Shown here: positions 22,003 to 33,692 of the stretch, one piece after another
Layout: the number at the start of each line of letters is the position of its first letter
Numbering within the stretch: the first letter of the stretch is position 1
The notes under the pieces: generated by a model
Told to the model about the DNA's origin: nothing
What the model saw: the letters and a program-made list of their open reading frames with translations, nothing else
Databases searched by the model: none
Assembly (NCBI GenBank): GCA_029844215.1
Contig: CM056738.1
Span: 69,742,093-69,806,092, forward strand
DNA: 64,000 bases
Reading direction: 5' to 3'
DNA from: Przewalskia tangutica
Taxonomy: Eukaryota; Streptophyta; Magnoliopsida; Solanales; Solanaceae
Position numbers and translations under genes: made by a program

Positions 22003-23391
22003 TGATCGGTGTATTGTATATACACTTTTTGAGTCAGTTTTAGTTAATCTTTTGTCCCTTTTTACACATATAAGTGTCGTATTAGGATAGTTTTCCTTTC
22101 TTTTGAGTCAAAGTGGTTAAAATGGCCAAATGGAGGAAAAGGAGCTAAAAGAGGGCAAAAGAGGAGATTCGAGCTAAGCAGAGAAAGTGGCGAACGAGTG
22201 AAACCTGGACCAGCCGCGGCCTCTCCTGCGATCGAAGCGAGGCGCGGCGCCACTATCGAGAGGCTGCGAAGACCAGCGCCGCGCGCTCATGTCGGCAGTG
22301 CAGCGGCGCCTAAACATCCGGAGAGGCTCTGAAGTTGCGGCCGCGGCGCCAGCATGCAGAGATCGGGGCCGCGCGCCAAATCACCCGAAGATTGCAGAAT
22401 TTCGGCGCCGCGCGCTGTCGCAGGCCGCGCCACGCGGAAAAATAAGGTTTTGACGGATTTTGGGCCAGCTGCGGGAAAAAGTTGAGGCGGTTAAGAGCCT
22501 ATAAAGGAGAACCCTAGGCGGTTTTAAGGGTTCCCTTCGCACAAAACAAGGCTTTCTTGCTTGGAGATTGGAGACCATAGTTTAGTAAATTTCCTTTCCT
22601 TTTCTTGTTTTTATTTCAGTTTTATGAAGAACATGGAATTAGTTCTTGTCATGTCAATGGCTAGAACTAATTCCTCTATAAAACTTTCCATGTTGAATCT
22701 CTAGAAACTTATGTTATGATTTGATGCATGCTTATGGTTATTCTTCTTCTTGTTGAGATCTATCCAATTAAATTGAATGCTTGATAGTTAATTGACAACT
22801 AATTATCACTATATGATTTCTAATCGACTCAGAAAGGAGGATTGTGAATATCTTTGTAAGTTGGGTAGACATTCTTGGATTGGGGATGAAAATACCTCAA
22901 TTATTTATGTAGCGTTAACGAGAGGCTTAACAACCCTAATTTTACGCATTGTGCGTGACGGTTAACTAGGTTCTTAGTATTAATCCTCCTATAGAGTTAT
23001 CCTTATCACCGAAAGGTAGGTAAGGTGCAATACTGGGGTTGAGTGTTTATATAACCCTAACGGGAGTATAAAACGATTTAGTGAACCTGCTTTCTCCAAA
23101 AGAAGAAGACCATAAGTTATTGCATTGATAAGTAACATAAGCGGATAGTGAGGAGACGTGGAAGCCCTATTCTCATCACAACTGGAGTAAACTCATTAGT
23201 TAAATTAGCCTTTATAATTCGTAGTTATAAACCACAAAATCAAATATCAATTTACCAAATAGATACCAAAAGATAGATATTTGGTACTTGAACCATAATC
23301 CTTGTGGACGATATTCGGTTTTGCTAAGACTATATTACTTGTCACGATAACGTGCACTTGCGTTTAAGTGTGTGCATCTTTTCGCGCATCA
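22003..23391 (+). repeat. Left LTR of Athila-like element (1389 bp)
   Basis: The LTR starts TGATCGGTGTATTGTATA at the target duplication and ends GCATCTTTTCGCGCATCA. A GC-rich block at 22200-22460 holds several GGCGCC/GCCGCGGC-type palindromic words. Its last 540 bp differ from the right LTR by roughly seven substitutions and no indels, whereas the GC-rich block differs by many indels. Confidence 0.93.
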
Positions 23392-23397
23392 AGTTTT

Positions 23398-23415
23398 TGG
23401 CGCTGTTGCCGGTGA
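23398..23415 (+). other. Athila-like primer-binding site
   Basis: TGGCGCTGTTGCCGGTGA follows the LTR by six bases. It resembles the complement of the 3' end of tRNA-Asp used by Athila elements, with a few mismatches. Confidence 0.8.
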
Positions 23416-23572
23416 TTAGGCATAGTTCAATATCAAATTTATCTATTTTTTCATTTCTAATTTGGTTTTTTTATTTTTACGTTTTTTTTTAAATTTTTAC
23501 GTTTTTTTTTCCAGAAAATTCGAGGTACCGTGATTGGTTGTTTGTTTTTGATCTATTTCAGGAAATCAGTTT

Positions 23573-24368
23573 ATGCGAAGGAGAAGAGGAGCAGACACTC
23601 TTGTTCCCTTCAATCCAGAAATTGAGAAAACATAGCGAGCGAAAGAATCAACGGATTGCAACTTTGATAGAGATGGACGGTGCTCAAAACAATAACATGA
23701 TGAAAGAAGGGTTAGGTGAAAATCAACATAACCCAGGAATGCCTCGGCAAGTGCCAATAGACGTGGAGGAGAGAGTCCAAATCCAGCCAGAAAGAATTTG
23801 GGAGACTATGTGCTGCCAAAAGTGAATGAAGCACAGACATGCATTAGGCTCCCTGCAATAGGAGCCAACAACTTCGAGATAAAACCGGCGATTCTGAGCA
23901 TGGTACAGCCTGATGCAATTCGGAGGCCGTCGGAGGATCCACATATGCGCATAGCTAATTTCTTGGAGCTATGTGAAACTTTCGAATATAACGGCGTTCA
24001 CGATGATGCCGTCAGTTGAGGCTCTTTCCCTTCTCACTCGGGGACGAGCAAAAGTATGGTTGAATTCCCTGTGGCCGATTCGATTTTTACATGGCAAGAG
24101 CTGCGCGAAATTCATAGCCAAGTTCTTTCCCCGTGTGTAAAGCAAAGCGAGAGGAGTTGAACAACTTCTACCAGCGGATCGAGTCCTTATATGAAGCTTG
24201 GAAAAGGTTCAAAGATCTCTGAGAAAGTGCTCACACCATTGCATTGAGTTGTGGAACTTGGTCCACATCTTCTACAAATTTGGCGAGCTGACAACGAAAC
24301 ATTATAGATGCAAAGAAGGTGGAGCATTCATGAGAAAAAGCGACGCGCACATGAGTTATTAGAAGATA
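23573..24368 (+). pseudogene. Athila-like gag, 5' part
   Basis: The gag start reads MRRRRGADTLVPFNPEIEKT, then a stop. Later frames give DYVLPKVNEAQTCIRLPAIG, FEIKPAILSMVQPDAIRR and IANFLELCETFEYNGVHDDA, which are conserved gag core words. The reading ends at ELLEDMA where the solo LTR is inserted. Several small frame breaks occur. Confidence 0.85.
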
Positions 24369-24954
24369 TGGCACACGACCGAACCGGGCGTGATGGTGCC
24401 TACCGGGCACCCTAGTGATACAACATCGAGAGAAAATCAGCGGAAATAAAACATGAACATGAAATAAGAGATATTATAAGTAAACAGTCAACCAAAGCTT
24501 GCCTTCTGCGTAAATATATACAAACACGAGCAGTTTAATCCTTTTACAACCCCGCCACAACAAGATTACTGGACCTCTAAGATTTACAACAACTATGACG
24601 ACAGGGCGGGCCATACCACAGATGTACAAGAACCTACAACTCGGGAACACATACCAAAAGATAAGCCTCAAGGAACGGAGCTTCCCAAAATTTGAAATGA
24701 GATCCTAAACGCGGGGATCGACGGTAGATGTACTCCTACCGGCGTGAACGCAGCCGAAGGAGAGGTCGATAACAGTACCAAGTATGTGAAGCGTAAAATC
24801 GTAAATGAAATCATAATAGTCTATAAAAGCGAGAGTGTATGATAACCAAACTACGATACACACACATGATTATATCAATTCGTGGTCTCATGCCCATTAA
24901 CATCAATCCGCCGCGTGAGTACCTTCCTCACTACTGGCGATCATGATATGATAA

Positions 24955-25290
24955 CAACAAGACAACAATCCAAATGGGAGCATACGTGCGCTACGCATCG
25001 TGTCGATATGTCCAAAGGAACAAATAAGACAACATTCCAAATGGAAGCATACGTGCGCTACGATCGTGTCGGCGTGTCGAAGGAAACAATAAGACAAAGA
25101 TTCCAAATGGAAGCATACCCGTGCGCTACGATCGTGTCGATATGTCCAAAGGAGCAAATAAGACAACATTCCAAATGGAAGCATGCGTGCGCTACGCATC
25201 GTGTCGGCGTGTCGAAAGGAAAACAATAAGACAACAAGGCGGTAATCAAAGTGGAAGCATACGTGCGCCACGATCGTGTGTCGGTATGTC
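24955..25290. repeat. Tandem array of about 60-bp units within the solo LTR
   Basis: About five degenerate units share AATGGAAGCATACGTGCGC and TCGTGTCG words. The open frames crossing it in both directions are repeat artefacts. Confidence 0.8.
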
Positions 25291-25439
25291 CAAAGTGATT
25301 TAACAAAAGTAACACTATCAGCGAGGCGTGCTGGAATTGCTCGTCAAGACGCGCGTCGTAAGTAAGTTCTTAACAAGTCAACCGACCCTCCATCGAGAGA
25401 CGCGGTAGTATAGAAACACAATCTTTGCACAACAAAGGC

Positions 25440-25520
25440 TATCACAACAAGCATAGGCAAGTTTCACAACAACAAGCATAGGCAAGTTTCACATCAACAA
25501 GCATAGGCAAGTTTCACAAC
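25440..25520. repeat. Short tandem repeat within the solo LTR
   Basis: Three to four copies of a roughly 27-bp unit containing AACAAGCATAGGCAAGTTTC are seen. Confidence 0.85.
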
Positions 25521-27400
25521 TCAAAGTACTTTCATTTTATGCCAAAGTCCGGGTTTTAACCCTAAGTACTACGTACGTTAAATTCCTTCTAAAGAGATTT
25601 ATTCCTTTTATATAAAAGTCACCCGATACCCGTAGTATAAAAATAGAGTGACTTATATCTTTTAAGTAAACCAAAACAACTTCCATACTTTCTTTTTTAT
25701 TTTTATTTTTAAAGTCAAGTTACCACGTTAAAACCAATGATAAAACCTTTCTTTTGTTTTCATAAGGTCGTTATAACCAACTTCCTATAAAGCTGTTATA
25801 ACACCTTATGCTTTAAACCATTTTAAGACAACACAATGCCTTTCTTTTCCCTAAGGTTCCAGTTTGCCTAATTTTAATTACGCAAGTCTCTTTTTGAAAA
25901 GTTTCATAGTTCAATGTCTTAATCTCTTTTAAAACAATTGAGTAACATATGCCATAGGCGAGTAGGTTATTCTTGTTCATAATCAATATTATTAAGCAGC
26001 CATGATCTAGAAAATGTAATATCATTTTGTCTCATCTTAGCTTCATGCGGATGGAGGTTTCTTGGTTTTAATAATACTTAATTATTCAATACATTTTCCT
26101 TTATTAACGCCGATGGTTTGTCGATACACATTCGATTTCGAAATCAAGAAACATTATTCCTTCCAAAAACCAATAACTCATTACTCAAGAATCAGGTGAA
26201 ACACAAAAATCAATATTAAGTCAAGTCTCATAAATACTAAACCATTAAACCATTCTTTTTATCTCTCTTAAGGCGTTACCTAACTTCTCATAAAGTGGTA
26301 TAACTTTTATGTTTTCAAACCAAGTATACACTTCTTTCAAAAGGTTTCTTAATCTCTTAGAATACTTGAGTTCTTTTACAACAAGTCGGTTATAAGTCAA
26401 ATCAGTTATCTTTTAAAAACCACAAAGCATTTCTCATTTACATAGAGCTGTTATAACCAACTTCCCATAAAGCCGTTATAACACTTTATGTTTAAAGACA
26501 ATCAAATACATTTAACACATGTACGTCTACCGTACTACATAGTTATACACATATCATGCTAGAACAGATAGGAAGAGGTTCACATACCTCGCGACGAGTA
26601 TCGACTAATAGCAAAACGCTCCAAGTACCTCAAACCGCTCACACTCTCGGTCAGCGGATCACTCCACACGTAGTACTACAACCTATAGAGGCCACAAAGC
26701 GCTATTAATATCTTTAGATCTCAATGTAGAATATTCTACGTAAAATTCAGACCTCCCCGCAGCGTAAATCTCTCTCTCTACCGAGGCCGGCTACCACGCC
26801 AACCCGGGGGGGGGGGGTTAACATGACTAACCGGACGTGTACAATTCTTCTACACAGTAATGCTACACAAGTCTCATATGTCTGATCTATGTAATTACTG
26901 ATTCGATTCTCTTCTTTAAATTCAGCTTAAGTCGCAAGACATTCTGTAAGTATTATTCGAGCTTAAGTCAAAAGACATTGCCGCACAATTATAATGTTCA
27001 GTTCTATATATAGTATACTTCAACTATATATTCCTACAATATGTAATTTCCAATTACAATAGAAGGTCAAAAGTGTTTACCTCGATAAGCCCAAAATTAT
27101 CCGAGTTTATATGTCGATCTTGAGCAAGGTTTAGCTCTACTCCGTGCGCTTGACCGCTCCAACCAACCCTTAGAAGTTCTAACCAACTTCTACTTATAAC
27201 TTCAACTACGGGTGAAGATTTACTTAGGGTTTCATTTTTGTGGTGAGGAAGTATAATAGTATTTTACAGGCTTTTGTATAAGTGTAACCTTGGTAATACT
27301 ACACTGTATTTGCGCATAACAACAATACTAGGATATTATTTCTATACAACAAAGGGGGGGATTATACGAAGACAACTAGGCTAGGGGTACCTACGGCAAA
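25521..27400. repeat. Solo LTR body with duplicated TTATAACCAACTTCC blocks
   Basis: Two similar sections (about 25740-25830 and 26430-26500) carry a GTTATAACCAACTTCC...AAAGC.GTTATAACAC pattern that also occurs once in the related LTRs. This suggests internal duplication enlarged this LTR. A poly(G) run lies near 26806-26817. No gene is seen. Confidence 0.65.
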
Positions 27401-27933
27401 ACACCACAAAGGGGAGGGTTTCGCCGAGGTTGGGCGAGAACCACAAGAAGGGGGAGGGAAGGATTTCAAGACTTAGGCAATTTTTGGATGAAGAAGTTCA
27501 TCAAGTTATAGGGGTATTTATAGGTCAAGAAATGGCCAACCAATGGCCAAGATTCATCCAAGTGTTAGGCAAGTGTAAGGCCAAGATTAAGCCGTGTGCT
27601 ACCTTATCCATCTACCCAAAATATCCTACACAACCCTTGACCACATTTTTAGCACAAAAACGTGCCCAAGTCGTCCTCTTTGCCGTCCCTAGCTTCCAAT
27701 GTGAGGGTGACACATGTCACCCTCCGTTGGTCCAAAATGTTCGTCTCTCGGAAAAATCCATAAAAATTATTAATGACATAGCGGAATTTTCCCTTGAAAA
27801 TGGAAACGTTTCGTCGAAAAACGACTCCTTTTGGTAGCTATGCACAAATTCGAACCTATGCCTACTTTAAGGCTCAAATTGTATACGTACGCCCTCACGT
27901 ATATACTCTGGAAATACGGGGTATAACATGGCC

Positions 27934-29431
27934 ACTAACAACCATGTCACAGAAGAGAGGTCGACAAGTGGGAGGAGAACAATGGGAGTCCATGAAATAG
28001 ATGCTATTGCTGCCTTGAATGCCCAAGTGGCCCTTTTGGCGAAACGAAAGAACATACTGATGTCGATGAATGCGGTGCAGATGCCTAAAAGGCGTGAGAT
28101 ATGTGGTGGCCCACATACATTCGATAGGTGTCCTTCGTGATCCCAACAATATACCAATGGAGCAGCGAGTGTCGTGCAATAGGTAATTATCGGAGGCAAG
28201 AACAACCCTACTCCAACACTTATAATCCGGTGGAGGAATCACCCAAATTTCTCATGGAGAGAGACCGGCGCAGCGAATCAATACGGGCAGCGAGAATCAA
28301 TACGAGGGCGATGCAGAATCAGCGACCGCTTCATTCAAGCCCCAGCGGTTCAATGCACCGGTTGTGAAAAAGCGGGCGAGCTTAAAGCGGTGCAAGACTT
28401 GCCAACTCGCACGCGATTCACGAAGCTAGATCCTCGTTCAGGAACTTGGAAACACAAGTGGGTCAGCTAGCAAAGCAGGAAAACAGCAGGCCGCAGGGTA
28501 CATTGCCAAGCAATACAGAGGTAAATCAGGAGCGATGTCGAGCGATTGAGAGAAGTGGAAGGCAGTTGGAAGCGATGAAGAGTCGGCCCGAGAAAGTGAG
28601 ATAGAAAAAGAGAAGGTGATTGAGCCTAGCCCAGTAGTAGAGAAAACTCCAGAGAAAGAGTATACAGAGAAGATCCCTTTTCCCCAGAGATTACAGCGGA
28701 AGGCGGTTGATAAATAATTCTCCAAATTTTTGGAGACATTCAGGAAGCTGCATATCAACATACCTTTTATAGAAGCTTTGGAGCAGATGCCTTCCTATTT
28801 CAAGTTCATGAAGGAGATCTTGGGGAAGAAGAAGAAGCTGGCAGAATACGAAATAGTAGCACTGACAGAAGAGTGTAGTGCTATCTTGCGAGAAAAGTTG
28901 CCACCAAAGCTAAAAGATCCGGGGAGCTTTACACTACCTTACCGCATGGGCAGGGTGACATGCAACAGAGCTCTGTGTGATTTAGGGGCAAGTATAAATC
29001 TGATGCCCTTATCAGTATTCAAAAGATTGGAGTTGGGTGAGGCCAAACCAACCACAGTAAGCCTGCAACTGGCCGACATGACAGTGTTTCATCCAAGAGG
29101 CAAGATTGAGGACGTGATTGTGAAAGTAGGAAAATTCTTCTTTCCTGCAGACTTCCTCATTCTTGATATGGAAGAAGATGCGGAAATCCCTATCATATTG
29201 GGGAGACCATTCCTAGCAACGGGAAGAGCTTTGATTGATGTTGAAAGAGGAGAGTTAACATTAAGGGTGGAGAATGAAGAAATGGTGTTTAATGTTTTTA
29301 AACACGTCATTGAGCCACCAACCATGAGTGGGTGCTTTGCAATCAGCACCATCAAACCCCTCTGCGAGCCAATACAAGTCAACCAAAGGGAGATGAGCCC
29401 AAGAAAGCAAGCGTGGTTTGCCTTCCACTAA
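27934..29431 (+). pseudogene. Athila-like gag 3' part and retropepsin domain
   Basis: Gag resumes as TNNHVTEERSTSGRRTMG and VHEIDAIAALNAQVALLAKR, with frame breaks in the GC-rich part near 28140-28440. A clean 233-codon open stretch (28730-29431) encodes LHINIPFIEALEQMPSYFKF, then the retropepsin-like domain: CNRALCDLGASINLMPLSVF, where DLGAS takes the place of the DTG/DSG active-site motif, and later IPIILGRPFLATGRALIDV. No RT follows. The distance to the next ORF is about 1 kb. Confidence 0.9.
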
Positions 29432-30467
29432 AGGAGGTATGTGTTCCTGAAACTTCGCTTGATGATAATGCTAAAAAGAGGAGAAGAAGAAGAAAAAGAA
29501 AAAGAACAATGTGGAAAAAATGGATTTGTTGTGGGATTAATACACCTCACATTTATTAAACTAAAGAACTTGCGTCCGGCTAAAAGACGTTAAAGACAGC
29601 GCTAAGTGGGAGGCAACCCAACGTTTTCAATTATGTGATTTTAATTCCTGTCTTTAGTTTATTTTATTTTATCTAGAACAGTCTCACGATCTTGGGTTGT
29701 AGAGTTTGTGTTGTGATTGACAGGTACAGGCCAATAAACTAAAGGGCGAAAAACTGAAAAATAAAAAGAAGCCAGGATTTCCAGAAAAAAAACGGGTTAG
29801 CGCGCTGGAGCACGACATGGCGCCAAAGAAGCGTAGAGTCTTTGAAGTTTGCCATGGCCAGGAGCAGCGCGCGGCAATTCAGAAAATTTGCCAAGTTTAG
29901 GCGGCAGAAGTCCCGAGTCTGAGAAGATTGGGCGCGCGACATCAAAAGCGAGGGCGCTAGCGTAAAGCGGCGTAAAGCGGAAATCCAGAAACTTAAAACG
30001 CCCAGAAATCAGATTTTCCCCAATTCCAATTTCAAAAACCTAACCCTTCTTCTCCAAAAACACACGAAAATCCAAAAATTTGCCCACAAATCCAACCCAA
30101 CCACAACCAAAACTCTTGAATTCCTAAAAACCCTTAGCTATCTCAAACAACAAAGCTCTATTCCATAGCCTCAAACCACCATTTGAAACAAGAACAACTT
30201 GAATCCTCTCATAAAAAGGTAATTTTTTTTTCTGTTCTTGAGTTCTTTACTGCAGTCACAGGAGGTAGTAGTTTGAGGGAGTATTGTAGTTGTGAAGTAG
30301 TTTGGGTTCTAAAAAGTTGATTGTGAAGTTTGGAGAAAGAGTAGAAAAGGAGGTTGGGTATTGGGTAGAAGAGTTGAAGTTTGGGGGTGTTGTGTTCGCT
30401 GCTAGTTGTTGATTGTGTAGGAAACATTTGTGCTACTAAATTGTAAGCTGCAGAAACTGTTTTAAAA
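29432..30467 (+). other. Pol-deleted spacer of the Athila-like element
   Basis: Where RT, RNase H and integrase should be, there is only a short stretch with CGCTAAGTGGGAGGCAACCC (about 29601-29620), a word often found at the end of Athila-type pol regions. It is followed by AT-rich leader-like sequence and short GC words (GCGCGCTGGAGC). A single internal deletion of pol is the simplest reading. Confidence 0.65.
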
Positions 30468-31597
30468 ATGTCCACCAGAAAGAGAAGAGCCTCCACATCC
30501 ACCCCAACCCCACAATACGATGATACTAGGTTTGTGAGCTACCAAGCCTTCCAAAGATACAAAAAGCTTGATACCAGACCCTTAATACCGGAAAGGGGAA
30601 TGGACTACCAGAGGGAATCGTTGGGGGAAGAGGATGTTTATGAGCCCATTCGGGCAATGATTGAGTTAAGGGGGTGGAGGAGATTTGTAAATCCGGAGAA
30701 AATAGCACCAATGAACACAACAATGGTGTGTGAATTCTATGCCAACTTTCCGGAGAAGGTGGAAAGGGGATGCTTTGTAAGGGGAAATTATGTGCCTGTG
30801 GCGGCAGAAGATATAAATATACAACTGAAGACGGTTGATGTTGAAGAGAGTGATGATTGGAACCTCTTTAGAACATGGTCTAGAAGCACCTCCAACATCG
30901 ACTGGAATAACATTGCAGACACAGTGAGCTACCCTGGGGCTGCATTTGATCTTGCAAGAAATGGGTCAAGAAGGGTGGCGGTGTCGGTTCAACCAGCGAC
31001 CAAGGGTTGGCTATATTTCATCGATGCCGTCGATCCCATCAACACACTTCACGAGTGCGGAAGATAGGATCAAATTGATATATGGGATCATGACGGGGAA
31101 AACAATTGATGTGGGGAAAGAAATAGTGCAGAGCATTGAGGAAATCAGCAGGTTGGTAACAACAGGTGGATTGGGACATGGCTCAGTTATCACCAAGCTA
31201 TGTCACATGAGTGGGGTCCCAATCCTACCCACTGATACTAATGAGAGAAACCAACTGCCTGTGTCCTATGGGATAGTGCACTCTTTCCTGCACCAAGCCC
31301 CGTGACGGGCGAAGAGTACAACCAGCAGCAGCAGCAACAGAGGCCGCAATGAACGAAGATGAGCCTGAAATAGGGGCCCAATATGCGGCAGGACCTAGCC
31401 ACCAGCCAACCACAGAAGCAGAACCTCCAGTGCCCATGATGGAGCAATTGCTTCAGAATCAGATGAGGATGATGCAGAGTTTGGACACAGTGATCCACGA
31501 ACAACAAGAAACGAGGCAACAAATCAACGAGATGAGTTCCTTGTTCAGTCAGTGGTCCATGCACTATCTCATGCCACCGCCACCACCACCATTTTAG
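30468..31597 (+). pseudogene. Env-position ORF of Athila-like element (plant transposon protein domain)
   Basis: The ATG at 30468 opens 199 codons beginning MSTRKRRASTSTPTPQYDD and continuing with FVSYQAFQRYKKL, IELRGWRRFVNPEK, NTTMVCEFYANFPEK and RGCFVRGNYVPVAAEDIN. This pattern fits the putative plant transposon protein domain found downstream of pol in Athila-type elements. The frame shifts near 31050 and continues as IPSTHFTSAEDRIKLIYGI (30946-31305). A further in-order piece ends with a proline-rich MHYLMPPPPPPF near 31597. The role of this protein is unknown. Confidence 0.8.
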
Positions 31598-32800
31598 CCA
31601 AAGTCTGTAAGTGTCTTATTTCTTTTATTGTCTGTGAGTCTACACACATTGGGGACAATGTGTGATTTAAGTTTGGGGGTGTTTTATTTGTGTCTTGTTT
31701 TATTTGTGTCTTGTTATGTTTTATTTAAATCTTTTTATTGTTTTATGTATTTTTGAGTCACAAATTTGTTTTCTTTTTTTTGAGTCATAATTGCCTGTCA
31801 AAGATCATGTATGTTGTAGTTGCTAGAAACACCTAGTGAAGTAAGGTGGAATAATGTAACGGAATTGAAGCAACTCTCTAAACACTTAGGTTAGATATGT
31901 CAAAAACTCACAAAAATCTGTCTATTTGGAGTTTCTTGATTGAATTATGCATGCTAAATGATAAATACTTATGTGTTATGATTGCTTGCTATTTGAGGCG
32001 AAATAGTTAGGATGTGCATGTTAGGGAGATGACTCAGGCATTTCTTTGATAGCCAATTCTTACCATTCTTTTTCTATCCCGGACTTTAAAAATATCCCTA
32101 GTCAGCCCCATTGAGCCTAAATGTTGAAACTTCTTCTTTGACACCCTATATTCCCACAAATTGTGCCATAAGTAAAAATATGAAATAGTGGAATAAATTG
32201 TGTTAAAAAAGAGACAAAAAGAGTGAATGAGCTTGTTGCACCCCAATTAAAAAGTAATAAGAAATAGGCAAAAACCTAAGTTTGGGGATGCTTGTCATTA
32301 TTATATACTTCACTCTCCCAAAACAAAAGAGGGAAAAGATAGAATTGAAGTGAAGAAAAAGAACAAAAAGAAAAGGGAAATACTGAAAAGCTAAAGAGCT
32401 TATGGTACACGAAATGAGCCTAAAATGCCTATTTTTACCTACATATACCTAAGCCTACATTACAACCCTTAAAGACCTGAAGATCTCTTTTATGCATATC
32501 CAGGATTAGTGGAGAATAACAAGTAAGCATGTCATAGGAATTTTTGAATTTATATGCATGATTTAGTATATTGACTTCCATTAAGCATGATGAATATGAG
32601 TTTGCGAAATATCTAGCTTAATGTGTTTAGCGTGCTGAAAATTTCATGCTATATGTTCCTGCATATTATTCTGCTAACCTTCATGTTTTTTTAGTTAACA
32701 CTAATGCAACAAAAGTGATCAATGTCAGTGAGTCTCTTATTTTCGTTTCTTGAGTCTTTTATTTCTTTCTTTCTATCTTTGCTCGAGGGCGAGCAAAGGT
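31598..32800 (+). other. Athila-like 3' non-coding region
   Basis: AT-rich sequence follows the last ORF, with repeated TAAGTTTGGGG words (about 31667, 32278, 32801) that resemble the terminal purine tract. No gene is seen. Confidence 0.65.
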
Positions 32801-32816
32801 TAAGTTTGGGGGTATT
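32801..32816 (+). other. Athila-like polypurine tract
   Basis: TAAGTTTGGGGGTATT lies directly before the right LTR (TGATCGG at 32817). It is the expected position for the plus-strand primer. Confidence 0.8.
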
Positions 32817-33692
32817 TGATCGGTGTATTTTATATACACTTTTTGAGTCAGTTTTAGTTAATCGTTTGTCCCCTTTTACACATATAAGTGTCGTATTAGG
32901 ATAGTTTTCCTTTCTTTTGAGTCAAAGTGGTTAAAATGGCCAAATGGCGTAAAAGGAGCTAAAAGAGGGGAAAATAGGAGATTCCAGAGCTAAAAACAGA
33001 GAAAGTGGCGAACGAGGAAAACGGACCGGGCAGCCGGCCTCCTGCGATCGAAGCGTACGCGGCGCCACTATCGAGAGGCTGCAGAAGACCAGCCGCGGCG
33101 CCATGTCGGCAGTGCGGCGCGGCGCCTAAACATCCGAGAGGCTCTGAGTTGCAGCGCGCATGGCCACGCATGCAGAGACTGGCGCGGCGCCAAATCACCC
33201 GAAGGATTGCAGAATTTTCGGCGTCGCGGCGCCTGTCTGCAGAGCCGCGGCACCGACGCGGAAAAATAAGGTTTTCAGACGGATTTTGGGCCAGGCCTGC
33301 AGGGAAAAGTTGAGGCGGTTAGGAGCCTATAAAAGGAGAACCCTAGGCAGTTTTTAAGGGTTCTCCTTCTTGCACAACACAAGGCTTTCTTGCTTGGAGA
33401 TTGGAGACCATAGTTTAGTAAATTTCCTTTCCTTTTCTTGTTTTTATTTCAGTTTTATGAAGAACATGGAATTAGTTCTTGTCATGTCAATGGCTAGGAA
33501 CTAATTCTTCTATAGGGCTTTCCATGTTGAATCTCTAGAAACTTATGTTATGATTTAATGCATGCTTATGGTTATTCTTCTTCTTGTTGAGATCTATCCA
33601 ATAATTAAATTGAATGCTTGATAGTTAATTGACAACTAATTATCACTATATGATTTCTAATCAGACTCCGAAAGGAGGGGGTTGTGAATATG
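32817..33692 (+). repeat. Right LTR of Athila-like element, part 1
   Basis: This is the first 876 bp of the right LTR, cut by the Tekay-like element. It ends with target duplication copy ATATG (33688-33692). The GC-rich block at 33000-33280 has several palindromic GCGGCGCC words. Confidence 0.92.

Larger units (their letters stand above)
24374..27928 (-). mobile_element. Solo LTR of a Tekay-like family (3.55 kb) inside gag
   Basis: The left end, near CACGACCGAACCGGGCG, and the right end, GGAAATACGGGGTATAACA, match both ends of the Tekay-like LTRs at 33693 and 40895. No internal coding region or second LTR is present, so this is a solo LTR. Gag reads ELLEDMA before it and TNNHVTEERS after it. 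The flanks TGGCA (24369-24373) and TGGCC (27929-27933) are a likely mutated 5-bp target duplication. It is about 1.2 kb longer than the related LTRs, partly through internal repeats. Confidence 0.85.

Noticed and set aside
24955..25290. CRISPR-like repeat-spacer array
   Set aside because: Units are contiguous and degenerate with no unique spacers, in a plant LTR.
24882..25315. Overlapping open frames of 85-122 codons on both strands
   Set aside because: They arise from a tandem array of about 60-bp units without stops. Composition is repetitive and no domain is present.
32959..33357. Overlapping Ala/Arg-rich frames on both strands
   Set aside because: They are produced by the GC-rich palindromic block of the Athila-like LTR.
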